Shown here piece after piece: positions 16,067 through 22,692 of a DNA stretch of 32,177 bases. A program made the position numbers and the translations under genes. Every line of letters begins with the position of its first letter. Position 1 is the first letter of the stretch. The stretch lies in NCBI GenBank assembly GCA_024278765.1, contig JAJRSM010000017.1, positions 1-32,177 of the forward strand, written 5' to 3'. The notes under the pieces were generated by a model, which saw nothing but the letters and a program-made list of their open reading frames with translations, searched no databases and was not told the DNA's origin. This stretch comes from Deltaproteobacteria bacterium (lineage in GTDB: Bacteria > Desulfobacterota > GWC2-55-46 > DRQE01).

Positions 16067-16642
16067 TCAAGAATTCTTAGCAGACTTATCTTCTTCAAGG
16101 TCATTTAGTATCCAATCTACGCCGTCCACTAGATTTTGCGCAACATAATCAGGCTGAAGCTCTAACTTAGCCAGTTCATCCTTACCGTATCCGGTAAGGA
16201 CCATAATGGCCTTTGCCCCGGCCCCGCGCGCCGCGCCCATATCAGAGACCTTGTCTCCTATAAAGTAGGCCGGCAGGCCGGCAAGATCGTGCTCACGTGC
16301 TGCCTGCTCGATAAGACCCGTCTCAGGCTTTCTGCACCTACAACCCTCGTCCGGCCTATGAGGGCAATAATATATTCCGTCCAACGCGCCGCCCTGGTCT
16401 TTTATAATCTCTGAGGCCCTCGCATTTACGGCAAAGAGCTCGCGCTCGGTAAAATAACCCCTGCCAATCGCCGACTGATTGCTAATAACAATCGCCTTTA
16501 TACCAGCATCATTCAAGGCCTTTATAGCCGCTGCCGCACCGTCAAGTAAAACAACCTTATCGGGGGTACTCAGATATCCCGGGTCATGGTTTATCGTCCC
16601 GTCACGGTCCAGATAGACAACGGCCCTTACTTCTCTTGCCAT
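16067..16642 (-). CDS. gmhB: D-glycero-beta-D-manno-heptose-1,7-bisphosphate 7-phosphatase
   Basis: A HAD-family phosphatase of 191 residues that removes the 7-phosphate in ADP-heptose synthesis. The DxDGT motif (YLDRDGTINHDPGY) is near residue 12, motif II SNQSAIGRGYF follows, and the zinc-binding loop CPHRPDEGCRCRKPETG is at about 93-109; the metal loop separates GmhB from other HisB-like phosphatases. The GGAGG-preceded ATG 16642 overlaps the waaF stop (TGATG); GTG 16645 is an alternative. Works directly after the HldE1 kinase encoded at 5006-6013. Confidence 0.93.
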   Translation of the reverse strand: MAREVRAVVYLDRDGTINHDPGYLSTPDKVVLLDGAAAAIKALNDAGIKAIVISNQSAIGRGYFTERELFAVNARASEIIKDQGGALDGIYYCPHRPDEGCRCRKPETGLIEQAAREHDLAGLPAYFIGDKVSDMGAARGAGAKAIMVLTGYGKDELAKLELQPDYVAQNLVDGVDWILNDLEEDKSAKNS

Positions 16643-17826
16643 CACACCTCCGGACCGGTCTCGGAATCGGCTTTAGAATTGGAATCGGCATCAGAACCGG
16701 GATCGGCATCAAAGCCGGGATCGGCCTTAAAGCTAGGATTAGCCTTAAAGCTAAAATTAGCCCCGGACTTTGCTAGAAGCTCAACAGAGGCGGCGTATAG
16801 CTCCTGCGCCGAGATGGTCTTCATACAGTTATAGTGCCCATAAGGACACTCTCTCTTAAAACAAGGACTGCACTCAATCTTCTTATATAAGACTTTTACA
16901 CAACGGCCAAGAGGGCCGGTCAGGGCAGTTGATGTAGATAGGAATATCGCTACCGTTGGTACACCAAGGGCAGCTACCACATGCATAGGACCAGAGTCAT
17001 TGGTAATAAAGAGCTGCGTCTTACCTGCTATAGCTATAAATTCCCTAAGGCTAGTCTTTCCGGCAAAGTTGACATGCTTGATACCGGCACTCGTCAGACT
17101 CATCGAGAGTGCCGTGCTGACCTCTATATCATCGCCGCCGCCGAATATTACAGGAGTTAGATTACACTCTCTGGATAACCTCTCCAGTACCTCGTGATAA
17201 CGCTCTATCGGCCATCTTTTGGCAGGACCAAAGCTCGCTCCCGGGGCGACCCCTACCATCGCAGCATCAGGGCCCAGGCCATACTCAGCCATCACCACAA
17301 GGGCTCGCTCCGCGTCATTAGCTCCTATACTAACCTGCGGCAATTCCAGTTCCTCTAAAGATAGATCCAGCCCCAGCTCTTTGATAATATTCAGGTAATA
17401 AAAGACCTGGTGTTTTTTTGAGATATGCTCGTCAAAATCTATTGGTTGAGTCAAGAGAGGAGTACGCAAGTCGCGCGCATAACCCACGCGCTTTGGTATA
17501 CCTGCCATAAACGCAATCAGGGCCGCCTCAAAGGCATTCTGAAACAAGACCGCCATCTGAAACTTACGAGGCCTGAGCTGATTTACAAGCCGGAACTTCC
17601 CCGAGAAACCAGAATGAGGTCCGCTCGGGTCGTACTCGATAACATCCTTTACGATCTTTTCTTTACCCAGATATAGAGGCAGGGTACGCGCCTTTGCAAG
17701 GACGGTTATCTCGGCCTCTGGATAAAGCCTTTTCAGGGCATGAAGCCCGGGCATGGATATCACCGCGTCGCCGATCCAGTTAGGGACACGAACCAAGATT
17801 CTCTTTATTATATCTTTATCGGGCAT
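16642..17826 (-). CDS. waaF: ADP-heptose--LPS heptosyltransferase II with a repetitive C-terminal tail
   Basis: A GT9 enzyme of about 394 residues that adds the second heptose of the inner core from ADP-heptose. It has ILVRVPNWIGDAVISMPGLH at the N-terminus, VGVAPGASFGPAKRWPIERY and FITNDSGPMHVVAALGVP in the C-terminal half, and the Cys-rich end CSPCFKRECPYGHYNC. After the normal family end it carries an unusual tail of about 37 residues made of six near-copies of a hexapeptide of the form A[ND]xx[FS][KD]. I chose ATG 17826, because the track's 37-residue extension has no family match; GAGG lies close upstream. A low-certainty promoter may lie between 17830 and 17900. Confidence 0.92.
   Translation of the reverse strand: MPDKDIIKRILVRVPNWIGDAVISMPGLHALKRLYPEAEITVLAKARTLPLYLGKEKIVKDVIEYDPSGPHSGFSGKFRLVNQLRPRKFQMAVLFQNAFEAALIAFMAGIPKRVGYARDLRTPLLTQPIDFDEHISKKHQVFYYLNIIKELGLDLSLEELELPQVSIGANDAERALVVMAEYGLGPDAAMVGVAPGASFGPAKRWPIERYHEVLERLSRECNLTPVIFGGGDDIEVSTALSMSLTSAGIKHVNFAGKTSLREFIAIAGKTQLFITNDSGPMHVVAALGVPTVAIFLSTSTALTGPLGRCVKVLYKKIECSPCFKRECPYGHYNCMKTISAQELYAASVELLAKSGANFSFKANPSFKADPGFDADPGSDADSNSKADSETGPEV
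16666..16773 (-). repeat. 18-bp tandem repeat in the 3' end of waaF
   Basis: The motif ATCGGC (later ATTAGC) recurs at 16666, 16684, 16702, 16720, 16738 and 16756, an exact 18-bp spacing over six copies. The copies diverge toward the inside of the gene. Because 18 is a multiple of three, the reading frame is kept and each copy adds six residues (for example ANPSFK, ADPGFD, ADPGSD). Confidence 0.9.
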
Positions 17827-17952
17827 AACCTCTGGAAAACACCTCTTCTTAGTAGATCTTGATCTAAATTTATCACAAAGATCAATAAAAAAGCAACCAA
17901 ATGAAAGAGTAATCAAATCAGCACCTTGCCGGAACACTATCCGTTAAATATG

Positions 17953-17982
17953 AAAAACCACGTCACTAAAAGAACAACGTGG
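17953..17982 (-). terminator. Probable terminator after the radical SAM gene
   Basis: On the minus strand a stem CCACGT / ACGTGG with a 13-base loop is followed by five T residues. It lies 36 bp downstream of the radical SAM/SPASM stop at 18018 and upstream of waaF. It would separate the heptosyltransferase/SPASM transcript from waaF-gmhB. The stem is short, so efficiency is uncertain. Confidence 0.5.
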
Positions 17983-18017
17983 CACTGATACCTACTTTGA
18001 AATAAATCCCTATAAGA

Positions 18018-18929
18018 CTACCTTCTCCCCTCACACGACAGGCAGATCTTTGGTTTCGAGAAGTCTCCCTTCAGGTGTCTGCGTCTTATACGCCTGAGTT
18101 TCTCATTATGGAAGATATCATAGACGCTATCTTTTTTGACGTTACCGAGTATCACCTTGCCGTCATAGTCCATGCAGCAGATAGAGACCTCGCCGTTCCA
18201 GAGTACGGTAAAGGTCTGCCAGACACGCAGGCACGGCAGCCCCCTTTTGTCTCCTCGCTCGCCGCCTTGCAGGCTTCCGCCCCAGTTATGGTAAGAACTG
18301 ATATCTATTGAATCGACTCGCCCCTTCCACCTTTTCATAAAGCCCTCACGCTCGTGGCTATTTTTATCGGTCTCGACAAAGACCAGCCCTATCTCCGGGG
18401 TCTTAGAGTTAAGCTCTTTCTTAACATCAATAAGGGCCTCTATATTCTCAACGACCTTATCAAAATCAAGGCCCTTCCTTATAACGTCAAAGGTCTCTTT
18501 ACTGTTGCCGTCGATACTGACCTTTATACGCGTCAAACCTGAACCTACCAGCTCTACTGCCTTCGCCCTATCCAGCAGCGATATATTAGAGAAGAGCCGC
18601 GTGCTTATTCCCTTCCCTGTTGCGTAGCGAATCTTATCAAAGATACCTTTATCAATGAAGGGCTCGCCAAAATTATGCAGATGAATGGAAGAGACCTTAT
18701 AAGAGGCGCACTCGTCGACGACCTTTTTAAAGAGTGCGAAGTCCATCACGCCCTTTTTTCTGGTCATGACTTGGCGCGTACAGGTGATGCAATCGGCATT
18801 ACAGTTGGCTGTGCTCTCAAGCCTTACTGTGCGAGGGAATTTAAAAAATCCAAGACTGTCAAGTAAGGGTAGCGCCAGACGCGCCCCTGCCAGTTGAGTT
18901 CGGTATAAAAGACTGCCCGGACGCGTCAC
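18018..18929 (-). CDS. Radical SAM/SPASM-domain protein of the LPS locus
   Basis: A radical SAM enzyme with an auxiliary Fe-S binding C-terminus. The core motif CNADCITC (CxxxCxxC) is near residue 43 of the GTG-started form. SIHLHNFGEPF is the usual SAM-binding Gly-Glu motif. The C-terminal cysteines (GLPCLRVWQTF, ISICCMDYDG, ICLSCEGRR) form a SPASM-type cluster site. The substrate is unknown; a sugar or peptide modification is conceivable. I prefer GTG 18929 over the track's ATG 18989, because GTGA overlaps the waaC stop by 4 bp and GGAGA lies eight bases upstream. It is a paralogue of the protein at 19946-20785. Confidence 0.8.
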   Translation of the reverse strand: MTRPGSLLYRTQLAGARLALPLLDSLGFFKFPRTVRLESTANCNADCITCTRQVMTRKKGVMDFALFKKVVDECASYKVSSIHLHNFGEPFIDKGIFDKIRYATGKGISTRLFSNISLLDRAKAVELVGSGLTRIKVSIDGNSKETFDVIRKGLDFDKVVENIEALIDVKKELNSKTPEIGLVFVETDKNSHEREGFMKRWKGRVDSIDISSYHNWGGSLQGGERGDKRGLPCLRVWQTFTVLWNGEVSICCMDYDGKVILGNVKKDSVYDIFHNEKLRRIRRRHLKGDFSKPKICLSCEGRR

Positions 18930-19933
18930 GAACCCAGTCTCCGAACGGCTGCTTTGTAGACCATATCGGGTGTGACCCGGTGCATGCACCTCATATCCTT
19001 ACACTCACGCTTGCGGCACGGTGAACAGCTGGCCTTCATGCTTACAACCTCTGCATTGTCTCCGTAAGGCCCGGTATAGGCCGGATCGGTCGGACCAAAG
19101 ACAGCGACGACTGCCGTCCCCTGAGAGGCCGCTATATGGGTAGCCCCGGAGTCGCAGCCAATATAAATATCAGCCGCTCTAAAGACCGCTGCCAACTGCG
19201 CTATATCGGTCTTACCAGCAAGATTTAAAGCCTTATGTTTCATCTTTTTTATTATGCCCTTTATATACTGCAAGTCACCGGGAGTACCTGTAAAGACGAC
19301 CTTAGCATTGTTTTGTTCTATAAAAATATCAGCGAGTGTCGCAAAAGAAGCCGCACCCCACATCTTGGAATCCCACCTCGATGTCGGACTCAGCACGAGC
19401 AGAGGCCCGCTACCAACGGCTTCTTTTAAAAGCCCTTCAGCCTGCCCAGTCGCCGCCTGAGAGACGGGCAACTCGGTACTTAGCTTAACGGGCAACTCTA
19501 TACCCAAAATCCCTGCTACAACCGATGCGTTCTCAACGACTGCATGGACACCGTCGGATCTGCTCGCGCCTATTTTTTCATTATAAAAGATCGCACTACC
19601 TTCGCGCGTATATGGGAAAGAGACACGCCGCTTCGCACCCGAAAAATAACCTATAACAGCGCTCTTTAAAAGCCCTTGCAGGTCAACAACCATATCAATA
19701 CGTCTGCTGCGCAGCACCTTTATGACCCGAAGCGTTGGCCCAAGACCACGCCCCTGTGCCACAATAACCTCATCGACAAAAGCTACGCCTTCGATAAGCG
19801 GCGCGTAAGCCTGATTTATTAACCAATGAATACGAGCCTCTGGCAATCCCTCGCGCAAGAGCTTTACCGCTGGCACGGCATTTATTATATCGCCAAGCGA
19901 GCTATATTTTACAACCAGTATATTTAAGGCCAT
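18926..19933 (-). CDS. waaC: GT9 heptosyltransferase, WaaC-like (heptosyltransferase I)
   Basis: A 335-residue GT9 enzyme that should transfer the first heptose from ADP-heptose to Kdo on lipid A. The N-terminal ILVVKYSSLGDIINAVPAVK is typical of WaaC, as is the acceptor-side MVVDLQGLLKSAVIGYFSGA. The C-terminal nucleotide-binding part has LSPTSRWDSKMWG and IGCDSGATHIAASQGT. Cysteines near the end (CSPCRKRECKDMRC) parallel those of waaF. It is flanked on both sides by radical SAM/SPASM genes (12-bp gap and 4-bp overlap). WaaC versus other GT9 (WaaQ-like) specificity is judged from motif style, so the symbol is moderately sure. Confidence 0.78.
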   Translation of the reverse strand: MALNILVVKYSSLGDIINAVPAVKLLREGLPEARIHWLINQAYAPLIEGVAFVDEVIVAQGRGLGPTLRVIKVLRSRRIDMVVDLQGLLKSAVIGYFSGAKRRVSFPYTREGSAIFYNEKIGASRSDGVHAVVENASVVAGILGIELPVKLSTELPVSQAATGQAEGLLKEAVGSGPLLVLSPTSRWDSKMWGAASFATLADIFIEQNNAKVVFTGTPGDLQYIKGIIKKMKHKALNLAGKTDIAQLAAVFRAADIYIGCDSGATHIAASQGTAVVAVFGPTDPAYTGPYGDNAEVVSMKASCSPCRKRECKDMRCMHRVTPDMVYKAAVRRLGS

Positions 19934-19945
19934 CGACCCGTGCCT

Positions 19946-20785
19946 CTAGCGGAGCTTATCGCAGTTATTACAGATGGGCAGCTTCTCGTACTCACCACGC
20001 TCGTGAATCCCTCTAAACCTGGTATACTTCTCACCCTTCCAGACCTCTGCGACCGTCTCTTTTTTAAGATCACCAAGGATCATCTTCCCGTCAAAGTCAT
20101 AACAACACGGTACGACAAGGCCGTCCCACAAGACCTGCATCACAGGGTCTATTACCATCGAGCACTTACGCTCGCTCTTTTCCTTCTCAGCCTTATTAAA
20201 GCCCCTGCCATAGCCGTAATTATGCATACGCGCAAAAGATATATGCGCCTTAAAACCCCATTGAAAGGCAAAGCGCACGAAGTCTCTGAGCCTACCTATA
20301 TACTTAACATCAATTTTGGTCACTGGCTTGCCGTTTTTTTTAATCTCTTTTCTTATCCGCAAAAGTCGCTCGACATTGGCCCTGACCTCTTCAAATTTAA
20401 GACCGTTGTGGATCTGCTCGTAACTTTCTTTTTCTACGCCGTAAAAACTGATCTTAAGCTTATCTAGGCCCGAGCTCAGCAGCTCGCGGCAGACCTTATC
20501 GGTTAAAAGCGAAGCATTCGTGACCATAAAGGTATAGGGCATGCCCGCGGCCTTTGCGGCCTTTATCTTCTTGATTATGGTCTTATCGAGAAATGGCTCG
20601 CCATAGCCCTGAAGGTGCAGCTCTTTTGTGCCTCCTTTAACCAACTGCGCAACTATCTTACTGAAGAAACCCAGCCCCATAGTACCCTTGGGTCTGGTAA
20701 GCATCTCTCTAGGACACATCGTGCAGACGGCGTTACAGAAGTTCGTATTCTCTATTCTGACCTGATGGGGAAACTCGACTAACAT
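19946..20785 (-). CDS. Radical SAM/SPASM-domain protein, first gene of the heptosyltransferase operon
   Basis: A 279-residue radical SAM protein with the core CNAVCTMCPRE (CxxxCxxC) near residue 16, ELHLQGYGEPFLDK as the SAM-binding Gly-Glu motif, and C-terminal Cys residues in VVPCCYDFDG and PICNNCDKLR for an auxiliary cluster. The track start (20860) would lie upstream of a reasonable promoter (20814-20842); ATG 20785 gives a normal family N-terminus (MLVEFPHQVRIENTNFCN), although no ribosome site is clear. It precedes the heptosyltransferase by 12 bp. Substrate unknown. Confidence 0.78.
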   Translation of the reverse strand: MLVEFPHQVRIENTNFCNAVCTMCPREMLTRPKGTMGLGFFSKIVAQLVKGGTKELHLQGYGEPFLDKTIIKKIKAAKAAGMPYTFMVTNASLLTDKVCRELLSSGLDKLKISFYGVEKESYEQIHNGLKFEEVRANVERLLRIRKEIKKNGKPVTKIDVKYIGRLRDFVRFAFQWGFKAHISFARMHNYGYGRGFNKAEKEKSERKCSMVIDPVMQVLWDGLVVPCCYDFDGKMILGDLKKETVAEVWKGEKYTRFRGIHERGEYEKLPICNNCDKLR

Positions 20786-20813
20786 ATCATGGTAAAATAT
20801 CAAAAATACAAAG

Positions 20814-20842
20814 ATTTTACAATTCAAATATAACTGTTGTAA
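20814..20842 (-). promoter_or_regulatory. Possible sigma70 promoter of the radical SAM-waaC operon
   Basis: On the minus strand TTACAA is followed by 17 bases and then TAAAAT. The start point would lie about 20 bases upstream of ATG 20785. The -10 fits well (5 of 6), the -35 is weak. No experimental support. Confidence 0.4.
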
Positions 20843-20884
20843 TGACACAAAAAGCTTCACCAGCCACCTGAAAGAGCTAATAGA

Positions 20885-20913
20885 TTGCGGTTTTTATTGA
20901 TTACAACTATACT
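20885..20913 (+). promoter_or_regulatory. Possible sigma70 promoter of the plus-strand block
   Basis: TTGCGG, a 17-base spacer and TATACT face the PfkB gene. With normal spacing the start of transcription would be at or near the ATG at 20920, giving a leaderless or nearly leaderless mRNA. The -35 matches only in its first three bases. Confidence 0.4.
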
Positions 20914-20919
20914 GAGAAG

Positions 20920-21855
20920 ATGATGCCAAAGGGAAAAACCACTAAATCCGCAGAACTAGTAGCCGTTGGCCTTGGTCAGTGCTCACTCGATGAGATAGCG
21001 GTTGTCTCTGATTTTCCAGCGGAAGACTCAAAGCCCGAGGCCAAAGAGCTCTTAACGCAAGGCGGAGGGCCAGTGGCTACGGCCCTCGTAACACTTGCGA
21101 GGTTTGGCGTGACATCTAATTTCATGGGTGTTATCGGCGATGACGACGCTGGCATGGCCATAAAAAAAGGCCTTATAGCTGAAGGCATCTCGACCAAAGG
21201 GCTGATTACGAGAAAAGGCACTACCTCGCAGCGGGCCTGTATCATCGTCAATATAGGCAATAGCTCAAGAACCGTTATCTGGCAACGCGCAAGCGCAACG
21301 CCTCTGGCACCGGCAGAGATCAGAACCGAGCTTATAAAAAACGCCTCAATCCTGCTCCTTGACGGTCTAATGAAAGATGCCTCACTGGCTGCGGCTGAGT
21401 TTGCAAAGGACTCGGGCGTACCAATACTGCTGGACGCAGGCAGCATGCGCCCGGGTATGATGGAGCTTGCAAAGGTCTCGGATTATATAGTCGCCTCCGA
21501 GAGCTTTGCACGGGCCGTAGCAAGTAGCCCGGTCAAGGCATTAAAAGAACTTCGCGCCTTAAATCCACAGGCAAAGGCCATTACCATAACCCTTGGTAAA
21601 GAGGGCAGTATTACCTGCGCCAAAGGCAAACGCATCTTCAGAGAGGCCTACAAAATCAATGTCATTGATACGACAGGGGCCGGCGACGTCTTTCACGGCG
21701 GCTTTGCCTACGCAGTCATTAACGGCTGGACAATAGAGAAGACTATCGAGTTCGCTTCAGCTGTAGCTGCCCTTAAGTGTCAACAACCCGGAGGACGCAC
21801 CGCAATACCAACCGTAAAAAAAGCCCTAAAGCTTACAAAAGATCAGGCCATCTAA
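20920..21855 (+). CDS. PfkB-family sugar kinase
   Basis: A 311-residue carbohydrate kinase. It has the N-terminal GGGPVATALVTLARFG substrate loop and the C-terminal PfkB signature DTTGAGDVFHGGFAYA, with the catalytic Asp in GAGD. The general style resembles ribokinase/sulfofructose-kinase-like members; the substrate cannot be read from sequence. It starts with ATG-ATG (20920 and 20923) directly behind GAGAAG, without a spaced ribosome site. It opens the only plus-strand operon and is followed after 1 bp by a TVP38-like membrane gene. Confidence 0.85.
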   Translation: MMPKGKTTKSAELVAVGLGQCSLDEIAVVSDFPAEDSKPEAKELLTQGGGPVATALVTLARFGVTSNFMGVIGDDDAGMAIKKGLIAEGISTKGLITRKGTTSQRACIIVNIGNSSRTVIWQRASATPLAPAEIRTELIKNASILLLDGLMKDASLAAAEFAKDSGVPILLDAGSMRPGMMELAKVSDYIVASESFARAVASSPVKALKELRALNPQAKAITITLGKEGSITCAKGKRIFREAYKINVIDTTGAGDVFHGGFAYAVINGWTIEKTIEFASAVAALKCQQPGGRTAIPTVKKALKLTKDQAI

Positions 21856-21856
21856 G

Positions 21857-22516
21857 ATGAAGAAAAAGACACTCAGACTTGCGGTATTACTTATTCTAGT
21901 AACAGCCTTTGCCGTGATACTAAAGACCAACCCCGGTGCCGTAGAGCTAAGCACCGAGCGACTCACGACCTATATTGACAGCCTAGGCATGCTTGGCCCG
22001 GTTGTTTTTATACTTATCTTTACGGTAACCCCTACGCTACTCCTTCCGGCCCTACCTCTAACAATCGCAGCTGGCATTCTCTTTGGCCCTCTCTGGGGCG
22101 TCGTATATGTCGCTATCGGCTCGACCAGCGGAGCGGCCCTTGCTTTTCTTGTAGCCCGACTGCTGGGGCGAAAATGGGTCAAAAAGATACTTAAAAAAGG
22201 CGGCCTTGGCTCTCTCGATAAACGCGTCAAGAAAGACGGATGGAAGATAGTCGCGATCACACGCCTCATTCCGCTCTTTCCGTATAACCTCTTAAACTAC
22301 GCCTTTGGTCTCTCCGACATAGGATTTAAGGCCTATATAATACCCACATTTATATTTATGCTACCGGCGACCATAGCCTACGTCACCTTCTCAAGCTCAA
22401 TCCCTGATATCGCCAGAGGGCAGGTAGGCTGGCCTCTCATTGCAGGGCTTGGCCTTATCATAATCCTCTCAGTCGTTACCCTTATATATAAAAAGAAAAA
22501 AAGCTACAACCACTAG
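21857..22516 (+). CDS. TVP38/TMEM64 (DedA-like) membrane protein
   Basis: A 219-residue inner-membrane protein with about five hydrophobic helices. It carries the SNARE-associated/VTT domain features: LLPALPLTIAAGILFGPLWG, GSTSGAALAFLVARLLGRKW and the IPLFPYNLLNYAFGLSDIGF segment with the conserved Pro-Asn. VTT-domain proteins elsewhere have been linked to lipid scrambling or polyprenyl-phosphate recycling; the role here is not proven. ATG lies 1 bp after the PfkB stop, so the two genes are coupled. A 176-bp gap follows before the HEAT-repeat gene. Confidence 0.85.
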   Translation: MKKKTLRLAVLLILVTAFAVILKTNPGAVELSTERLTTYIDSLGMLGPVVFILIFTVTPTLLLPALPLTIAAGILFGPLWGVVYVAIGSTSGAALAFLVARLLGRKWVKKILKKGGLGSLDKRVKKDGWKIVAITRLIPLFPYNLLNYAFGLSDIGFKAYIIPTFIFMLPATIAYVTFSSSIPDIARGQVGWPLIAGLGLIIILSVVTLIYKKKKSYNH

Positions 22517-22692
22517 ACGCGACCACGCCCCCAAACAAAGACTCCTATTTTCTCAATTTTACCGCCCTCTTTGCCGATATATAGGTATTGGACAGTAAAA
22601 CCTCGCAGATGCGAAACCCGACCATTAATCATCATAAGGACTTAAACCAATAAAACCGTAGACCTGAGCCTTTAATATAATAGGAGATTACA

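Noticed and set aside
17827-17937. 37-residue N-terminal extension of WaaF in the ORF track
   Set aside because: No family match, AT-rich, promoter-like DNA; ATG 17826 gives the normal WaaF start.
18930-18989. Upstream ATG start of the radical SAM gene inside waaC
   Set aside because: It would overlap waaC by 64 bp; the GTG at 18929 has a good ribosome site and a 4-bp stop/start overlap.
21970-22269. Minus-strand ORFs antisense to the TVP38, PfkB and HEAT genes
   Set aside because: Shadow frames with Arg/Ser/Pro-rich composition, no ribosome sites and no family features.
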